Assembly (NCBI RefSeq): GCF_016612535.1
Contig: NZ_JAENXS010000006.1
Coordinates: forward strand, 1-64,000
Direction of reading: 5' to 3'
Origin: Bradyrhizobium diazoefficiens
Lineage (GTDB): Bacteria; Pseudomonadota; Alphaproteobacteria; Rhizobiales; Xanthobacteraceae
Length of the DNA: 64,000 bases
This document shows positions 1-9,060 of the stretch, one piece after another (within the stretch, counting starts at the first letter, position 1; every line of letters begins with the position of its first letter). Under the pieces are notes generated by a model. That model was given only the letters and a program-made list of their open reading frames with translations. It was not told the DNA's origin and did not search any database. The position numbers were made by a program, and so were the translations under genes.

Positions 1-452
1 GTGCCATGGGAAGGGGCCGATTTGGCCATCCCGAAAGCCTCCGATACTAGTAACCCGGGAATAAAAGGCAATAGCAGACCGCCGGGTGACTAGGATCTCA
101 ACGGCAGGCTTGGGAGCACTGCGAAGCTGGGCAATGTCAGTGCTAATGGGAGCCGCGTCTTAATGGAAGGCCTTGGAGCCGCGGAACGAAAGCAGCTGAT
201 GCTGAGCCGCGCTGGTTCAACGGGGTAACACATAAATCTCGATTCCGATTCGATACCCTATTCCTGCTGTTCAAGCCAAAGAACGCATTTTTCCATCGTG
301 ACTGCGCGACACTTCGCTGCCATGCGGCGACAACAAAGAATATCTCGGGGGCTGAGAAAGGCTGGCGGTAAACTGGATTGACACTCCTCCGGCGCAGGGT
401 TTGACGCCACGCCCAGTCCTCGTGGATCCTGCGGGATCAGTGAGAGTGCGTC
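1..452. other. No intact gene; possible tail of a gene entering from the left
   Basis: A plus-strand frame is open from base 1 to a TAG at 91-93 and continues in the same frame after that stop to about 228. This could be the end of a decayed gene that starts outside the window. Nothing in it is recognisable and no other feature is visible here. Confidence 0.2.
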
Positions 453-671
453 ATGGGATATGAATTCTACAGAGAACTGGTGCAGCAGCCGCGTGACCTT
501 GCTGAGAGGGCCGATCCGTTCACCAGCCAGCGGTTGCTGAAGTTGGCTGGCAGCTACGACGTGAAGGGCGGAAATCTGGCGGGGGCGCCGTGGCCGACGG
601 AGCGTCCACTGCCGATTCCGCGTACCACGCCGCCCGCATCGATCTTTTCGGGTCCGGGCGAGGCTGGATGA
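453..671 (+). CDS. Small hypothetical protein
   Basis: A 72-residue reading frame. Its first half (MGYEFYRELVQQ to about residue 38) is a charged amphipathic stretch of the kind found in many short Bradyrhizobium proteins of the pattern Arg/Leu-Ala-Glu-Arg-Ala plus Leu-Leu-x-Leu-Ala. The second half is rich in proline and may be degraded or shifted. A weak purine-rich GAGAG precedes the ATG. The function is unknown and the reality of the gene is uncertain. Confidence 0.35.
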   Translation: MGYEFYRELVQQPRDLAERADPFTSQRLLKLAGSYDVKGGNLAGAPWPTERPLPIPRTTPPASIFSGPGEAG

Positions 672-1030
672 AGTTCGGTGCAGGCCACCCGTTCGCTGAT
701 CCGGAGGCCGCGGCACGCAAGCGATCGCTGGCGGCATCGAGCCCGATCAATGGTCCCTTCCTTTGCGATGCCAGCGGCGCCGGCAGCGGTTTCCGAATGA
801 GCCGGACATTCGCGGTCGAACGCGATTGGATCAAGCGGCATGAGACCGGAACGCATGTGAAACCGGCTGAGCACGGACTTGAGTGTCAACCAGTTGTCGA
901 GCGCGAAACCAAGCGCTCTCGCTCTCGGTTGCTTTCGCTGGAGCCGGCCGACCTTCTTGAATCGATCGCAAGTTCAGGCCGATCAGGCACGCGAAAAGCA
1001 TGATCGACGAGCATTGGAAGGATGACGGCC
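672..1030. other. Stretch without recognisable gene
   Basis: Open frames are present on both strands, but none has family-like sequence or a convincing ribosome binding site. Nothing else is seen. Confidence 0.3.
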
Positions 1031-1240
1031 ATGATAGAAGACAATTTGGCTCGCATGCGGACACATCGGAACGCCATCGAGCGCCACCGAAGGCTGCTGA
1101 AAACCAAGCTCACCGAACAAGACCGGCAGTACGTCTGCAGACGTCTGTCGGAGGAAGAGTCCGCGCTCGAAAGCTTGCGAGCGACGAGTTTTCCAATCGT
1201 GTTCACCGAGAGCCTCAGGCCGATGACGTCAGCCTCCTAG
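1031..1240 (+). CDS. Small conserved hypothetical protein
   Basis: A charged, probably all-helical protein of 69 residues beginning MIEDNLARMRTHRN. The ATG at 1031 is preferred over the one at 1022 because GGAAGGA lies at the correct distance upstream of it. The pattern of short Arg/Leu/Glu-rich helices (for example RRLSEEESALESL around residues 37-49) resembles a small protein that I remember as recurrent in Bradyrhizobium genomes. No function can be assigned. Confidence 0.5.
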   Translation: MIEDNLARMRTHRNAIERHRRLLKTKLTEQDRQYVCRRLSEEESALESLRATSFPIVFTESLRPMTSAS

Positions 1241-1290
1241 CCGGTACGGTCGTGTCGATAGCGACGAACTACGTGCACAGGAGCGCCGCT

Positions 1291-1467
1291 ATGGCACCCC
1301 CGTCTGCGAGTTCATATATCGGCGACAAATATTGGAGCCTTTTTTGGATGCGTGGCCTAGTGATTCTTTTTGTGGCCTTTGTGATTATGCTGGCGGCGCG
1401 CGGCCAGCATAAGAGTAGTTTCGTGCCGCGTCCAACCGCATCCATGCCACCGGTCAATGTGCCCTAG
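1291..1467 (+). CDS. Small single-span membrane protein
   Basis: A 58-residue frame with one strongly hydrophobic segment (about residues 17-35, FWMRGLVILFVAFVIMLAA), followed by a short basic and proline-rich tail. AGGAG lies eight bases before the ATG. It is shorter than usual annotation cut-offs and I do not recognise the family. It lies 50 bases after the preceding small gene and could be co-transcribed with it. Confidence 0.4.
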   Translation: MAPPSASSYIGDKYWSLFWMRGLVILFVAFVIMLAARGQHKSSFVPRPTASMPPVNVP

Positions 1468-2174
1468 AGCCGAAGGTTTGGTCCAAACAGCACGGATTTT
1501 GCTACAAGGTGCTTCCGTCTCTCCCGGAGTTCGGACCGGTCTGCATTAGAGGGAGCCTCGTTTTCCGAGTTCTCTGAGGACCTGCCGGAAACGGGCAAGC
1601 CATACCTCAAGCCATGTGTCAGCTGAGGCCACTTGCGCTGCTGCGATTGCGCGCGCGCCCATCTCATCATCAAGGAAGATTTGAGGACGGTTGTTTTGGC
1701 TTCTGACTGGACCTTGCATTTCTCCCAACCTTTTGCGAGGAGCGTGGCAGGGAGGTGTCCGGACCCCCAAGCCACGCAGCCGCAACAGCTCGGTCGGCGA
1801 GCGGTTTTGGCATGTGCAAAACTGTATCGTTTCACGGGCAGGTTGAATTGATCTAGCGCAAAACACGAGAGCCGTTCGTCTCTACTACTCAGCAGATTCG
1901 TGGATTGCCCCGGTTGCGTCATCCGAGAAGACCAGCTGCGTTTTTCCGGGGGCATTTTCAGGACCGCGCTTGAATGATAGTGAAGACAGCGCAAGTTTCC
2001 TGATCGTGATCGTCTGTTGCTTGCTCTGCGATGGAGTGTTGCCCAATCGAGCCTCTAGAGCACGCCCTCAAAACGAGCGAGACCAAGCGAGTAGACTGGA
2101 TTATCGGCGCGGGCTGCCCTGCTTTAATCATGTGAAGCTGCGGTTCGGCCGAATATCTGGTGCGTGCGAGCGGG
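1468..2174. other. Stretch without recognisable gene
   Basis: Overlapping open frames occur on the minus strand (about 1464-1994), but none looks like a protein family. They may be remnants of a decayed gene. Nothing else is visible. Confidence 0.3.
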
Positions 2175-2567
2175 TCAGGAAGCGTTTGCACTTCCTCGCA
2201 CGTGGTCGGAGCGGCGGCGCTGCCGCCGCCCGCGTCGACCTGAGCGCGCGAGCACCGGCAGCGGGGCCGCGCGGGTGGAGCATTCGGGCGCATCTTTTGC
2301 GGGCTCCGGACGGCTGGGGCGCGCTTCCATGAATTCCAAGACGGCGCGTCCCTTTTTCGTTATGCGCCACCCGCCGTTCATACGTTCAATCAGGGCTTGC
2401 GAGAAGATGTCAAGGTCGGGCATGAGCGAACCCAGTCGTCGGGTGCGTTCGGCCCAATCGCTACCGCTGGTCGCCAGGATCGCCATGTCGCGCTTCAAGT
2501 CCGCCATCACGGCAAACCCGTCCGGATAGCTCACCAGGATCTTAAGAACTGTGACCTGGAAGTTCAC
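2175..2567 (-). CDS. Conserved hypothetical protein, first gene-pair copy
   Basis: A 130-residue protein with a GTG start preceded by AGAGGA. Residues 1-85 look like a compact helical domain (MNFQVTVLKILVSYPDG, then SDWAERTRRL, then DLDIFSQALIERMNGGWRITKKGRAVLEFME), and the last part resembles the wing of a winged-helix fold. The final 40 residues are Arg-rich and may be frameshifted. It lies 15 bases downstream of another small gene (2583-2756). The same two genes recur at 6960-7614, where this one is a pseudogene. A DNA-binding role is only an inference. Confidence 0.6.
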   Translation of the reverse strand: MNFQVTVLKILVSYPDGFAVMADLKRDMAILATSGSDWAERTRRLGSLMPDLDIFSQALIERMNGGWRITKKGRAVLEFMEARPSRPEPAKDAPECSTRAAPLPVLARSGRRGRRQRRRSDHVRGSANAS

Positions 2568-2582
2568 CCCGTCCTCTTGTGA

Positions 2583-2756
2583 CTAACGCCACATCGTCGA
2601 CGGCTTCGAGAGCGCGTCGCGGCGAACCTGCGTTACACAGTCGGACGACGTCTCTCCCTGAGTGGCTGCTTTCAGGATTTTTGAGGCGACATTGGTCTGG
2701 CCGTCGGTGTCGCACCGGGACACATACTCGCAGATATCGTCAGCAACCATGCGCAT
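2583..2756 (-). CDS. Small conserved hypothetical protein, first gene-pair copy
   Basis: A 57-residue protein that aligns along its whole length with the longer product at 7378-7614: shared VASKILKAAT/VASKILEAAT, GETS, and the identical ending TMWR. Compared with the second copy, about 20 N-terminal residues are missing, so this may be a truncated but still open copy. It is followed after 15 bases by the gene at 2175-2567, and that order is conserved in the second copy. The function is unknown. Confidence 0.5.
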   Translation of the reverse strand: MRMVADDICEYVSRCDTDGQTNVASKILKAATQGETSSDCVTQVRRDALSKPSTMWR

Positions 2757-3738
2757 GAGAGCAAGTATGACCGCCTGAATGTCGATGAACTAAAACTCAT
2801 ATAAACAGAATAAGCCGGAAGCCAAGCTACGCCTCGGGATCGCAAGCTGCAACACCCCCTCGAGGATACTGGTCATAGTCCGAGGAGTCACACCGCATAC
2901 AACACGGCGACTGGGTGTCGACCACGTCCGGGGTGATATCGGATTTTAACGCCGTATGGGCCGCCATTTCGTTCCGCATAGGGCCGAGCCTCCCACGGCA
3001 TTGCCGCCGATGACGGGCCGTTGGCCCGGACGTGAGGAAACGCGGGTCGATGGGCGCCGATCATCAAGGTCGGCACAATTCGCCGGATTCAGGCGGCTGC
3101 CGGTTGCCTCCGATTACCCCAGTTCATGATGCAGCTGCCGACCCAACCGCCGACGGCGCCATCCTGACAACCATCATCATCGACATGTCCATCAGGCAAC
3201 ACAGCATCACAATAGCTACGAGGCGCTATCCGCCACACCAAGGCTGTTACCGCGGCGTGGTTTCATAGTCGGCGCCGTTCGGTGGCCGGACGCGCAATCG
3301 CCACGGTCGTCATATCGCGGGAATAGATGGGCGCCTTACCCGGCTCGGTGAAAGCAACATTCGGATCGCACCAATTCACGCGAGGCGTCGATCAGGGCTT
3401 CCTTTTACCTTGGCGTTACCGACCGCGACGACTTTGACGTCTGGCGCCGACGGCCAACTCTCCTGGTTCGGTGACTGGCGGCAAAACGAGCGAGATCGCT
3501 GACCACGTCCCCTTCGTCCTCGCCAACGGTCCGGAAGGTCTGATCGTGACCGTCCTCGCGGACCGGGTCTCCGAACTGGCGGCCCGCTGCCAAGCGTGTC
3601 ACGATTTATCAATCGGCCGATAGCCAGCTGTTGGCCGATGAGGTTCATATGGGATCCCTATGTCGGCAGCGGCAACCTCGGTGCGCTATCCGTCCTCGCA
3701 ACAGCGCCACTTGGCGTGATGCACGGCAGGCGACCTCA
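2757..3738. other. Stretch without recognisable gene
   Basis: Several overlapping short frames are present on both strands, but none has family-like sequence. A minus-strand frame at 3405-3602 has mixed acidic and basic composition and may be a remnant. No repeats or regulatory sites are evident. Confidence 0.3.
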
Positions 3739-4041
3739 TCATGTCGCGACTGCGTCTTTAGCAACCTTGAGCGGTGACGCCTTGAGCGACTTGCTGGCCG
3801 GCTTGGCTGCGAACTCCATCGGCTCCTTGGTGAAAGGATTGACTCCGCTGCGCGCTTCGGTCGCAGGCTTGTTCACGACCGACATCTTGACGAACCCGGG
3901 GATGACGAACTCGCCAGCCTCGTTCAACTCCTTGTAGCCGACGATCGCCAACTGCTCGATGACGGCCTTTACGTCACCTTTGGAAACCTGCGCTCCTTGA
4001 GCAATTGCGTCGATGAGCTGGTTCTTGGTCATCTTGGTCAC
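3739..4041 (-). CDS. HU/IHF-family DNA-binding protein
   Basis: A 100-residue histone-like protein. The N-terminal dimerisation helices (MTKNQLIDAIAQGAQVSKGDVKAVIE) and the beta region GEFVIPGFVKMSV fit the HU/IHF fold. The expected arm follows, including RSGVNPFTKEP, where the family usually has RxGRNPxTGE. The C-terminus (AAKPASKSLK...) is a Lys/Ala tail, as in many alphaproteobacterial HU variants. A GTG start is chosen because AAGGA lies seven bases before it. Proteins of this group bend DNA with little sequence specificity. This copy stands alone in accessory DNA and may be an island-specific nucleoid protein. Confidence 0.85.
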   Translation of the reverse strand: MTKMTKNQLIDAIAQGAQVSKGDVKAVIEQLAIVGYKELNEAGEFVIPGFVKMSVVNKPATEARSGVNPFTKEPMEFAAKPASKSLKASPLKVAKDAVAT

Positions 4042-4494
4042 GATGAATTCCTTTGTAAGGCGGAACTATACAATGCGGGAAGTACGCTGGCTTCTGTTGT
4101 TCTTGTTCGAGCACGGCAAAGCTACACGAAATTGCCTTCGTTCACTGAGGTGATGAAGTCGACCGGCGTAAAATCTATGGGAAGCGAAAACACAACGATC
4201 AGTTCGATCTGTGTTTCCAGCATCGCCTCACTCGTCACAGCTGGACGGCGCATGCCCTATTCGGTATGCAGTTCAATGTTTGAAATCGGCCGATGCAGTA
4301 GTCAGCGCGGCAATCAGCCAATCGATCTCGGTTTTCGCAGACGAGTGATGATCGCATGACTTCATTCGCGATGGCAGAGCGAGCCTCATTCTATTTCAAA
4401 CTTCGTAACGCTCGAGCGGACAGGTCCCCTGCGAAGAAAACTAAGGGCCGCGTTTACTCTGTCGGGAGAGAAGCACAAGCTATTCCCCTCTATC
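4042..4494. other. Intergenic region without recognisable gene
   Basis: A minus-strand stretch (about 4140-4260) reads in one frame without stops but lacks a start signal and family resemblance. The region probably holds the promoter of the HU-like gene. Nothing more is seen. Confidence 0.3.
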
Positions 4495-4677
4495 TTACCG
4501 GCGATGCCCTAGAGAGATGCCGAGCTTGATTGCCTTTTGACGGAGAGAACCTTCCGTCCTTTTCATTGACTTCGCGATCTTCGCTACGGGCACCCTCGCC
4601 TTGGAGTGCGCGCGAAGTTCTTTGACGTCCGCCTTCGTGTACTCGCGGCGGACTACTTTCTTCACTTTCTTTGCCAT
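4495..4677 (-). CDS. Small basic protein with helix-turn-helix-like segment
   Basis: A 60-residue, very basic protein starting MAKKVKKVVRREYTKAD. Residues 26-55 (VPVAKIAKSMKRTEGSLRQK) read like a SANT/Myb-type or resolvase-type helix-turn-helix, so it probably binds nucleic acid. The ATG at 4677 is preferred to the upstream in-frame start because GGAGAG lies five to six bases before it. I remember similar small proteins as common in Bradyrhizobium genomes. It stands alone, and its function is unknown. Confidence 0.65.
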   Translation of the reverse strand: MAKKVKKVVRREYTKADVKELRAHSKARVPVAKIAKSMKRTEGSLRQKAIKLGISLGHRR

Positions 4678-4991
4678 TGCAACTCTCCACTCGTTGTTGA
4701 GCGGGGCTTCTAGCACGAAAGATCAAATTAGCAATCTTGCGACGCGTCGCATTTCGTGCGATTTATAAACCGTTTTAGCGAATTCACTTCCGGCCTGATG
4801 CCTGGAAAAGTGCTGCCTTCTATTCAGTCAGCCAGAATTGAGATCCTGAAGGGTCTTCCGGGCGTGATCGCGGCGCGATGTTCGTGCCGCGAGTCATAGT
4901 ACCGCCGCCAGGTGTACCTCGCATGGGATACGAGTGATGTTGCCGGTCGCGGCGCTGAATCATCCGTGTGTGCGCCTGCACTGGGATGCAG

Positions 4992-6533
4992 TTACTTAGG
5001 AAACGCATTCCTGTAACTCGCCTCGACCTTGGTGATCTCATCGTCGGTCAGTTTGGCAAATTCGTTTTCCCGGCCACGTTTCGACAGAACACCCGTGTTC
5101 TGGCGCAGGAAGCGAAACAACAGGTCGACGGTGCCGTCCGGCATGTCGACGATCTCCGTCACGCTACGCCTGAATGTGTCGTAAGCTTCCAGATATCTGG
5201 CTTCCGCCGGCAAATCGACATCGATCGTCCTTGCCACGCATTCATAGAGGAATTCGGCGTGAGGCGTGGCGTCGAAAAAACGATAGAAATCGGCCGTCTC
5301 GTTGAGGACCCGAACATTCCCTTTGTCTGTCGACTCCCATTTGATGAAAGGCAGCAGGCGGACCGAATAGCTTTCAAGAGTGCGCCGGTAATCGTTAATG
5401 CGATCCAGAATAGCGGCGGAGACTGGAAACACCATGCCCGGCGGATTGAAGCCGCGTTCCGCCAGAATATGATGGATCAGATAGCGGTGCAGGCGGCCGT
5501 TGCCGTCCGCGAACGGGTGGATATAGATAAACCCGAAGGCGAGGACTGCGGCGGCAAGGACCGCGTCCAGATCCGGCGCTGCCTTGCGGTCGAACGCGAC
5601 CAGCCCCTCGATCAAGGACGGCAGGTCCTCGTGCCTTGCGCTGATATGGTCCGGCAAGGGCGCGCCGGAGTCGCGGTCCCGGTCGCCCACAAAGCCCCCC
5701 TCGTTGCGCAGGCCCAGCAGCACAAAGCGATCGTCGCCGATGACGATGCGTTGCAGGCGCAGCAGTTCGTCGAGGTCGATCGGCTTGCGCCCGGCTTCGC
5801 CAATGGCTCTACCCCAGCGTTGAATGCGCTCCTGCGGCGGATGCTCGCCTTCGATCTCAAAGCTTGAGCGCGAGTCCTTTAGCAGCAGGAAGGCGGCCGT
5901 GCGCGCCAGCACGTCGGCGGGCAAGTCGGCAATGACCTCACGTGCGCGCGCCGGCAGGTTGCGTTTGGTGAATTCACGTAAGGTCTCTGTCCGGAAGATC
6001 ATCGGGCAGAAGGACGGCGTCCCAGGCAAATTGCTTTTGACGCGGTGACGCGTGGAGGTAACCGCGGCTGCTGTCCATTGCAAATCGGGATCGACAACGA
6101 GCACGTAAGTGCCCTTCTCTGCAGCCGGCAGATCGAGGGTCTTGCCGAGCAGCCACTCGTACAGAAACCAGCTCCGTCGGGCATAGGTGCCGGTCGGCGT
6201 GCCCCTGACCATGGCCTCGATCGGCTCTGGTCCGCTTGCCTGAAACAGGGCTTTGAGGATCAGCAGGTCCAGCCCTTCGTATTTGAGGGCGAAGGTCAGA
6301 TGTCCTTCAAGGCTGGCCAGCGGCGCGTGGCGTGGCGTGTAAATGTGCCAACCGTCTTGCTGGTATGCCTTATGGCGGGGGCCGACGGCGGATAGCGTGC
6401 GCGGCATCGGAACTTTCAAGCCGAGGGCGTCGATCAGCGCCGCGTATCCCACCGGCGTGGCGCGTTCGGGCAGCCTCGAGCCGTGAAAAGTCGTTACAGG
6501 CTCTGAAAAACGATATTTTGGGGTATTTTCCAT
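4992..6533 (-). CDS. Fic-domain protein (predicted AMP-transferase)
   Basis: A 513-residue protein with a Fic domain in its middle. The catalytic motif HPFADGNGR starts near residue 339 and has the catalytic His, the acidic residue that binds the metal, and the Gly-Asn-Gly-Arg anion hole. About 115 residues upstream (near 224-229) is SFEIEG, which matches the (S/T)xxxE(G/N) inhibitory motif of class II Fic proteins. The enzyme is therefore probably auto-inhibited and needs no separate antitoxin, and none is adjacent. Fic enzymes transfer AMP (rarely other groups) from nucleotides onto Ser, Thr or Tyr of target proteins. The start at 6533 is chosen because the protein family usually begins about here; in-frame starts exist at 6587 and 6617. 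The target is unknown. Confidence 0.85.
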   Translation of the reverse strand: MENTPKYRFSEPVTTFHGSRLPERATPVGYAALIDALGLKVPMPRTLSAVGPRHKAYQQDGWHIYTPRHAPLASLEGHLTFALKYEGLDLLILKALFQASGPEPIEAMVRGTPTGTYARRSWFLYEWLLGKTLDLPAAEKGTYVLVVDPDLQWTAAAVTSTRHRVKSNLPGTPSFCPMIFRTETLREFTKRNLPARAREVIADLPADVLARTAAFLLLKDSRSSFEIEGEHPPQERIQRWGRAIGEAGRKPIDLDELLRLQRIVIGDDRFVLLGLRNEGGFVGDRDRDSGAPLPDHISARHEDLPSLIEGLVAFDRKAAPDLDAVLAAAVLAFGFIYIHPFADGNGRLHRYLIHHILAERGFNPPGMVFPVSAAILDRINDYRRTLESYSVRLLPFIKWESTDKGNVRVLNETADFYRFFDATPHAEFLYECVARTIDVDLPAEARYLEAYDTFRRSVTEIVDMPDGTVDLLFRFLRQNTGVLSKRGRENEFAKLTDDEITKVEASYRNAFPK

Positions 6534-6615
6534 GAAAATTCGACCTAGGTCGTGGTAGCCGAGTTGCCCGGTGGGGCAATCTGTCATGAAAAGTCGAAAT
6601 TTTCCATGAAAATCC
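6480..6615. promoter_or_regulatory. Palindromes and direct repeats at the fic start (possible operator)
   Basis: The palindrome ATTTTCATGGAAAAT (minus-strand reading) occurs at 6525-6539, covering the chosen fic start codon, and again at 6599-6613. A related direct repeat TGAAAA(G/T)TCG is seen at 6484-6493, 6533-6542 and 6587-6596, spaced about 50 bases apart. Such spaced copies suggest binding of a dimeric regulator, perhaps Fic autoregulation, but no regulator is identified. Confidence 0.45.
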
Positions 6616-6959
6616 ATAACTATGACGCCATTTACGTGAAATACAGGGCCTCCGAGGCTGACAAGAGGGATGGCGCGGAACGGGGGTTTCCTTGCTAACC
6701 TAATGGATAGAGCATGGTCGTTTCGGCAGGAGATGCGCGGATGCAAACCGCGTGACATTCATGATGGCTATCAGTCATCCGCACCGGCCAGCAGTGGTGT
6801 CAGGATCAGCCCATTCAGGAGGCGGCGCATTTGCGCTCAGTTGGATCGCCTCGATTTCAAGCTGGGGTTTGAAGGCGAGCGGACGACCGCGGGGCCTCCT
6901 CGCGTTGGGACTGCGGGCGCAAACGACTTTTCCAGGCCGACGGCGTTCTGATTATCTCG
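6616..6959. other. Stretch without recognisable gene
   Basis: This region lies between the fic promoter and the decayed second gene pair. A D-arm-like string (TGGATAGAGCA) occurs near 6710 but no complete tRNA can be folded. Nothing else is seen. Confidence 0.3.
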
Positions 6960-7363
6960 GCAACTTCAGCACCGTCAGAAAGCGTTCGCCCTGTTCGCGG
7001 GCGACGCGCCGGCGCTGACGGCGTACGCGCCGACCGTGGTGCGTCCACGCCGCAAGCTGCGATAGGCAAAAGTCTGAAGCACTCAGGTTGAGCTTTTCGG
7101 CCGCCGGCCTTGAATCACTCCGACGAGCTTCCATACTCTCCGACATGGCGCGTCCATTTTCGGTTATGCAGCAGCCGCGGTTCGTGCGCTAGATCAGCGC
7201 TTGTGAAACAATGTCAGGGTTGAGCATGTGCGAAGCCGGTCGTCCGGTGCGTTCGGCCCAAGCCTGGCCGCTGGTCGCCGGGATCGCCAAGGGACGCTCG
7301 AGGCCGGCCAGCGCGGCGAACCCGAAACATCACCAGCAATGCCAAGCACTGTGCCTCGACGTC
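6960..7363 (-). pseudogene. Decayed second copy of the 2175-2567 gene
   Basis: Reading the minus strand in pieces gives a protein that follows the intact product at 2175-2567: ATSGQAWAERT versus ATSGSDWAERT, then PDIVSQALI versus LDIFSQALI, then ITENGRAM versus ITKKGRAV, then MEAR. The copy has an in-frame TAG straight after SQALI and at least one frameshift near its start, so it cannot give a full protein. Its position just downstream of 7378-7614 repeats the order of the first gene pair. Confidence 0.6.
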
Positions 7364-7377
7364 ACCGGCTCTCGCGA

Positions 7378-7614
7378 TTATCGCCACATCGTCGGCGCAC
7401 GCGAGAGAGCTTCGTGGCCGACCTGCCGCAGACGGTCGGGCGAGGTTTCCCCCTTGGTGGCGGCTTCTAGAATTTTGGAGGCCACATGGGTGCGGGCGCC
7501 GGTCTCGTGACCGGACACGCCCTCGCAGACCTCTTCGAAGACCGCGCGCAAGAGCGCGGTGGTAGCTGTATCCAACATTGGGAAAGCCCCCAGCGCAAAG
7601 TCCCCTCCTAGCAT
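7378..7614 (-). CDS. Small conserved hypothetical protein, second gene-pair copy
   Basis: A 78-residue protein, probably helical, with core ALLRAVFEEVCEGVSGHETG, then VASKILEAATKGETSPDRL, ending TMWR. The ATG at 7614 has AGGAAGA six bases upstream; a second in-frame ATG at 7578 has no ribosome binding site. It is homologous to the shorter product at 2583-2756. In both places a longer gene follows closely on the same strand, so the two probably function together. The function is unknown. Confidence 0.6.
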   Translation of the reverse strand: MLGGDFALGAFPMLDTATTALLRAVFEEVCEGVSGHETGARTHVASKILEAATKGETSPDRLRQVGHEALSRAPTMWR

Positions 7615-8898
7615 TTTTCTTCTTCCTGGAGATTCAACAGTGTTAAGCTGATCGAAACTTTTACGAGCCTCAACCTCTCGGCGCGCATGGGTCGAGCTTC
7701 CTCTTTGGCTTCTACTAGCGCGCGCTCTTGCACGCCATCTTCATGCGCGTTCAGCGCGCTCGGCGATCACGATGCGCTCGTGCTCAAATTCGGCTTTGCT
7801 CGCTTGCAATCGGAGGGGACCATCCTGCGTCAGCCCCAAATCTGCTTCAAGACAATGACAATTGGTGCGGACCAAACCTCCGACGAGAGGATCGTCAGTC
7901 TGTGGGCAATGGTTGAATCGAACTGAACACAGTCTCCAGGATAGGCCGCGCCAATCTTAGGGCCATGCTGCCGACAACGAACTGCAGAGCTTGATTGAAG
8001 TCAACAGACGAGCGGACATCACGAGTGAAACAGCAATCACTGACGCGGCCATGCCAAGCCAGGGCATTCCGTCATCACGCGCAGAAGCGATGAAAGGATT
8101 GTAGCGCGCGCACGAGCACTCGCCTCATTGAATCTCCGACGAGACGGCAGCTGCGCGCGAAAGAACTCTTAGCGCGGACCCGCCTCAAGCGTTCTCGCTC
8201 GGACAACCGTCACGTCCGTCAGCTGGCGGTCAGCTTCGCTGACTATGACCGTCGCCGGCTTCATCAGCCGTCGGCACGAATCACTGATAGGAACTCGACT
8301 CACCATGGACCGCCGAACCGGCCGCTACATCCAGTTCAAATGGCGCGCGAGCAATGCAAGCTGAGCTTGTCCACTGAAGCAATTCCGACGAACGGAAATG
8401 GATCGAACCAAGGTCAAGGTAGAGTGTCTCCAATGCCATGCTGAGCTGTGTGGCGTTCTCGAAGCGTCAAAGTGATCCTCCATTGATCTGGCAGGGGGGG
8501 CGCAGGCTTCCTAGCGAGAACATCGTCTCGGTCCACAGCTGAGTTCAGCCAGGGCGACGCCGCCCCGTGATGATCCAGTCTCTTGAAGTGAGCCGAGCTC
8601 GGTTCCTACCTCGTGCTGCAAAAGCCTGATTGTCTGGCAGAGCGACGACCAGGCCGTTGGGAAGCGCGAACGAGCCGACGAAGACGCCTATCGCGCCGAG
8701 ACGAGCAGCATTCTCGGGCAATAACCGAGTCGGAGAACCACGCTGCGCCGCATGAGGCTTTCTCGGCCGACATATGACGGCTGACGATCGGAGCTTATCA
8801 ACACCAGCATCGTGGTGAGTCGTAGCGGGCCGGTTCGCTTTGGCCACGAGTTCGGACCTTCGACCGACAATTGACACACACAGAATAGGAGATGAATC
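7615..8898. other. Long stretch without intact gene
   Basis: On the minus strand near 7780-7820 a coiled-coil-like piece can be read (KAEFEHERIVIAERAERA), then frames break; it may be the remnant of a gene once upstream of 7614. Minus-strand frames at 8545-8912 have no family resemblance. No other structure is seen. Confidence 0.3.
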
Positions 8899-9060
8899 AT
8901 GCACTGGCGCACACCAAGACTACAGCTGAATGAGGGCGATGGCTATTTTTCGTCTGGTGCCTCGAAGCCCCTGAGGACCCGGAGCCGGTGGCCGCTCGCG
9001 GCCCTTCTCCTCATCTTGATGCTTTGGGGCGCTCTCTTGTTCTTCGCCACGTTCTCGTAA
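8899..9060 (+). CDS. Small membrane protein of the MHWR type
   Basis: A 53-residue protein with a polar N-terminus beginning MHWRTPRLQLNEG and one transmembrane helix at about residues 32-52 (PLAALLLILMLWGALLFFA). The ribosome binding site AGGAGA lies six bases before the ATG. A related protein, with start MHWRVPRRRL and the same polar-then-helix layout, is encoded at 31936-32109. Two diverged copies with a shared N-terminal motif argue that this short gene is real. The function is unknown. Confidence 0.55.
   Translation: MHWRTPRLQLNEGDGYFSSGASKPLRTRSRWPLAALLLILMLWGALLFFATFS

Noticed and set aside
4992..6758. Longer fic start at 6758
   Set aside because: The first 75 residues lie across the palindromes and do not look like the family N-terminus.
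6700..6780. tRNA-like D-arm (TGGATAGAGCA)
   Set aside because: No T-arm sequence or acceptor pairing could be found, so a tRNA or attachment site is not supported.
8215..8270. GTCAGCTTCGCTGAC resembling a tts box
   Set aside because: It lacks the TCG and second AGCT of the tts-box core and no secretion gene follows.
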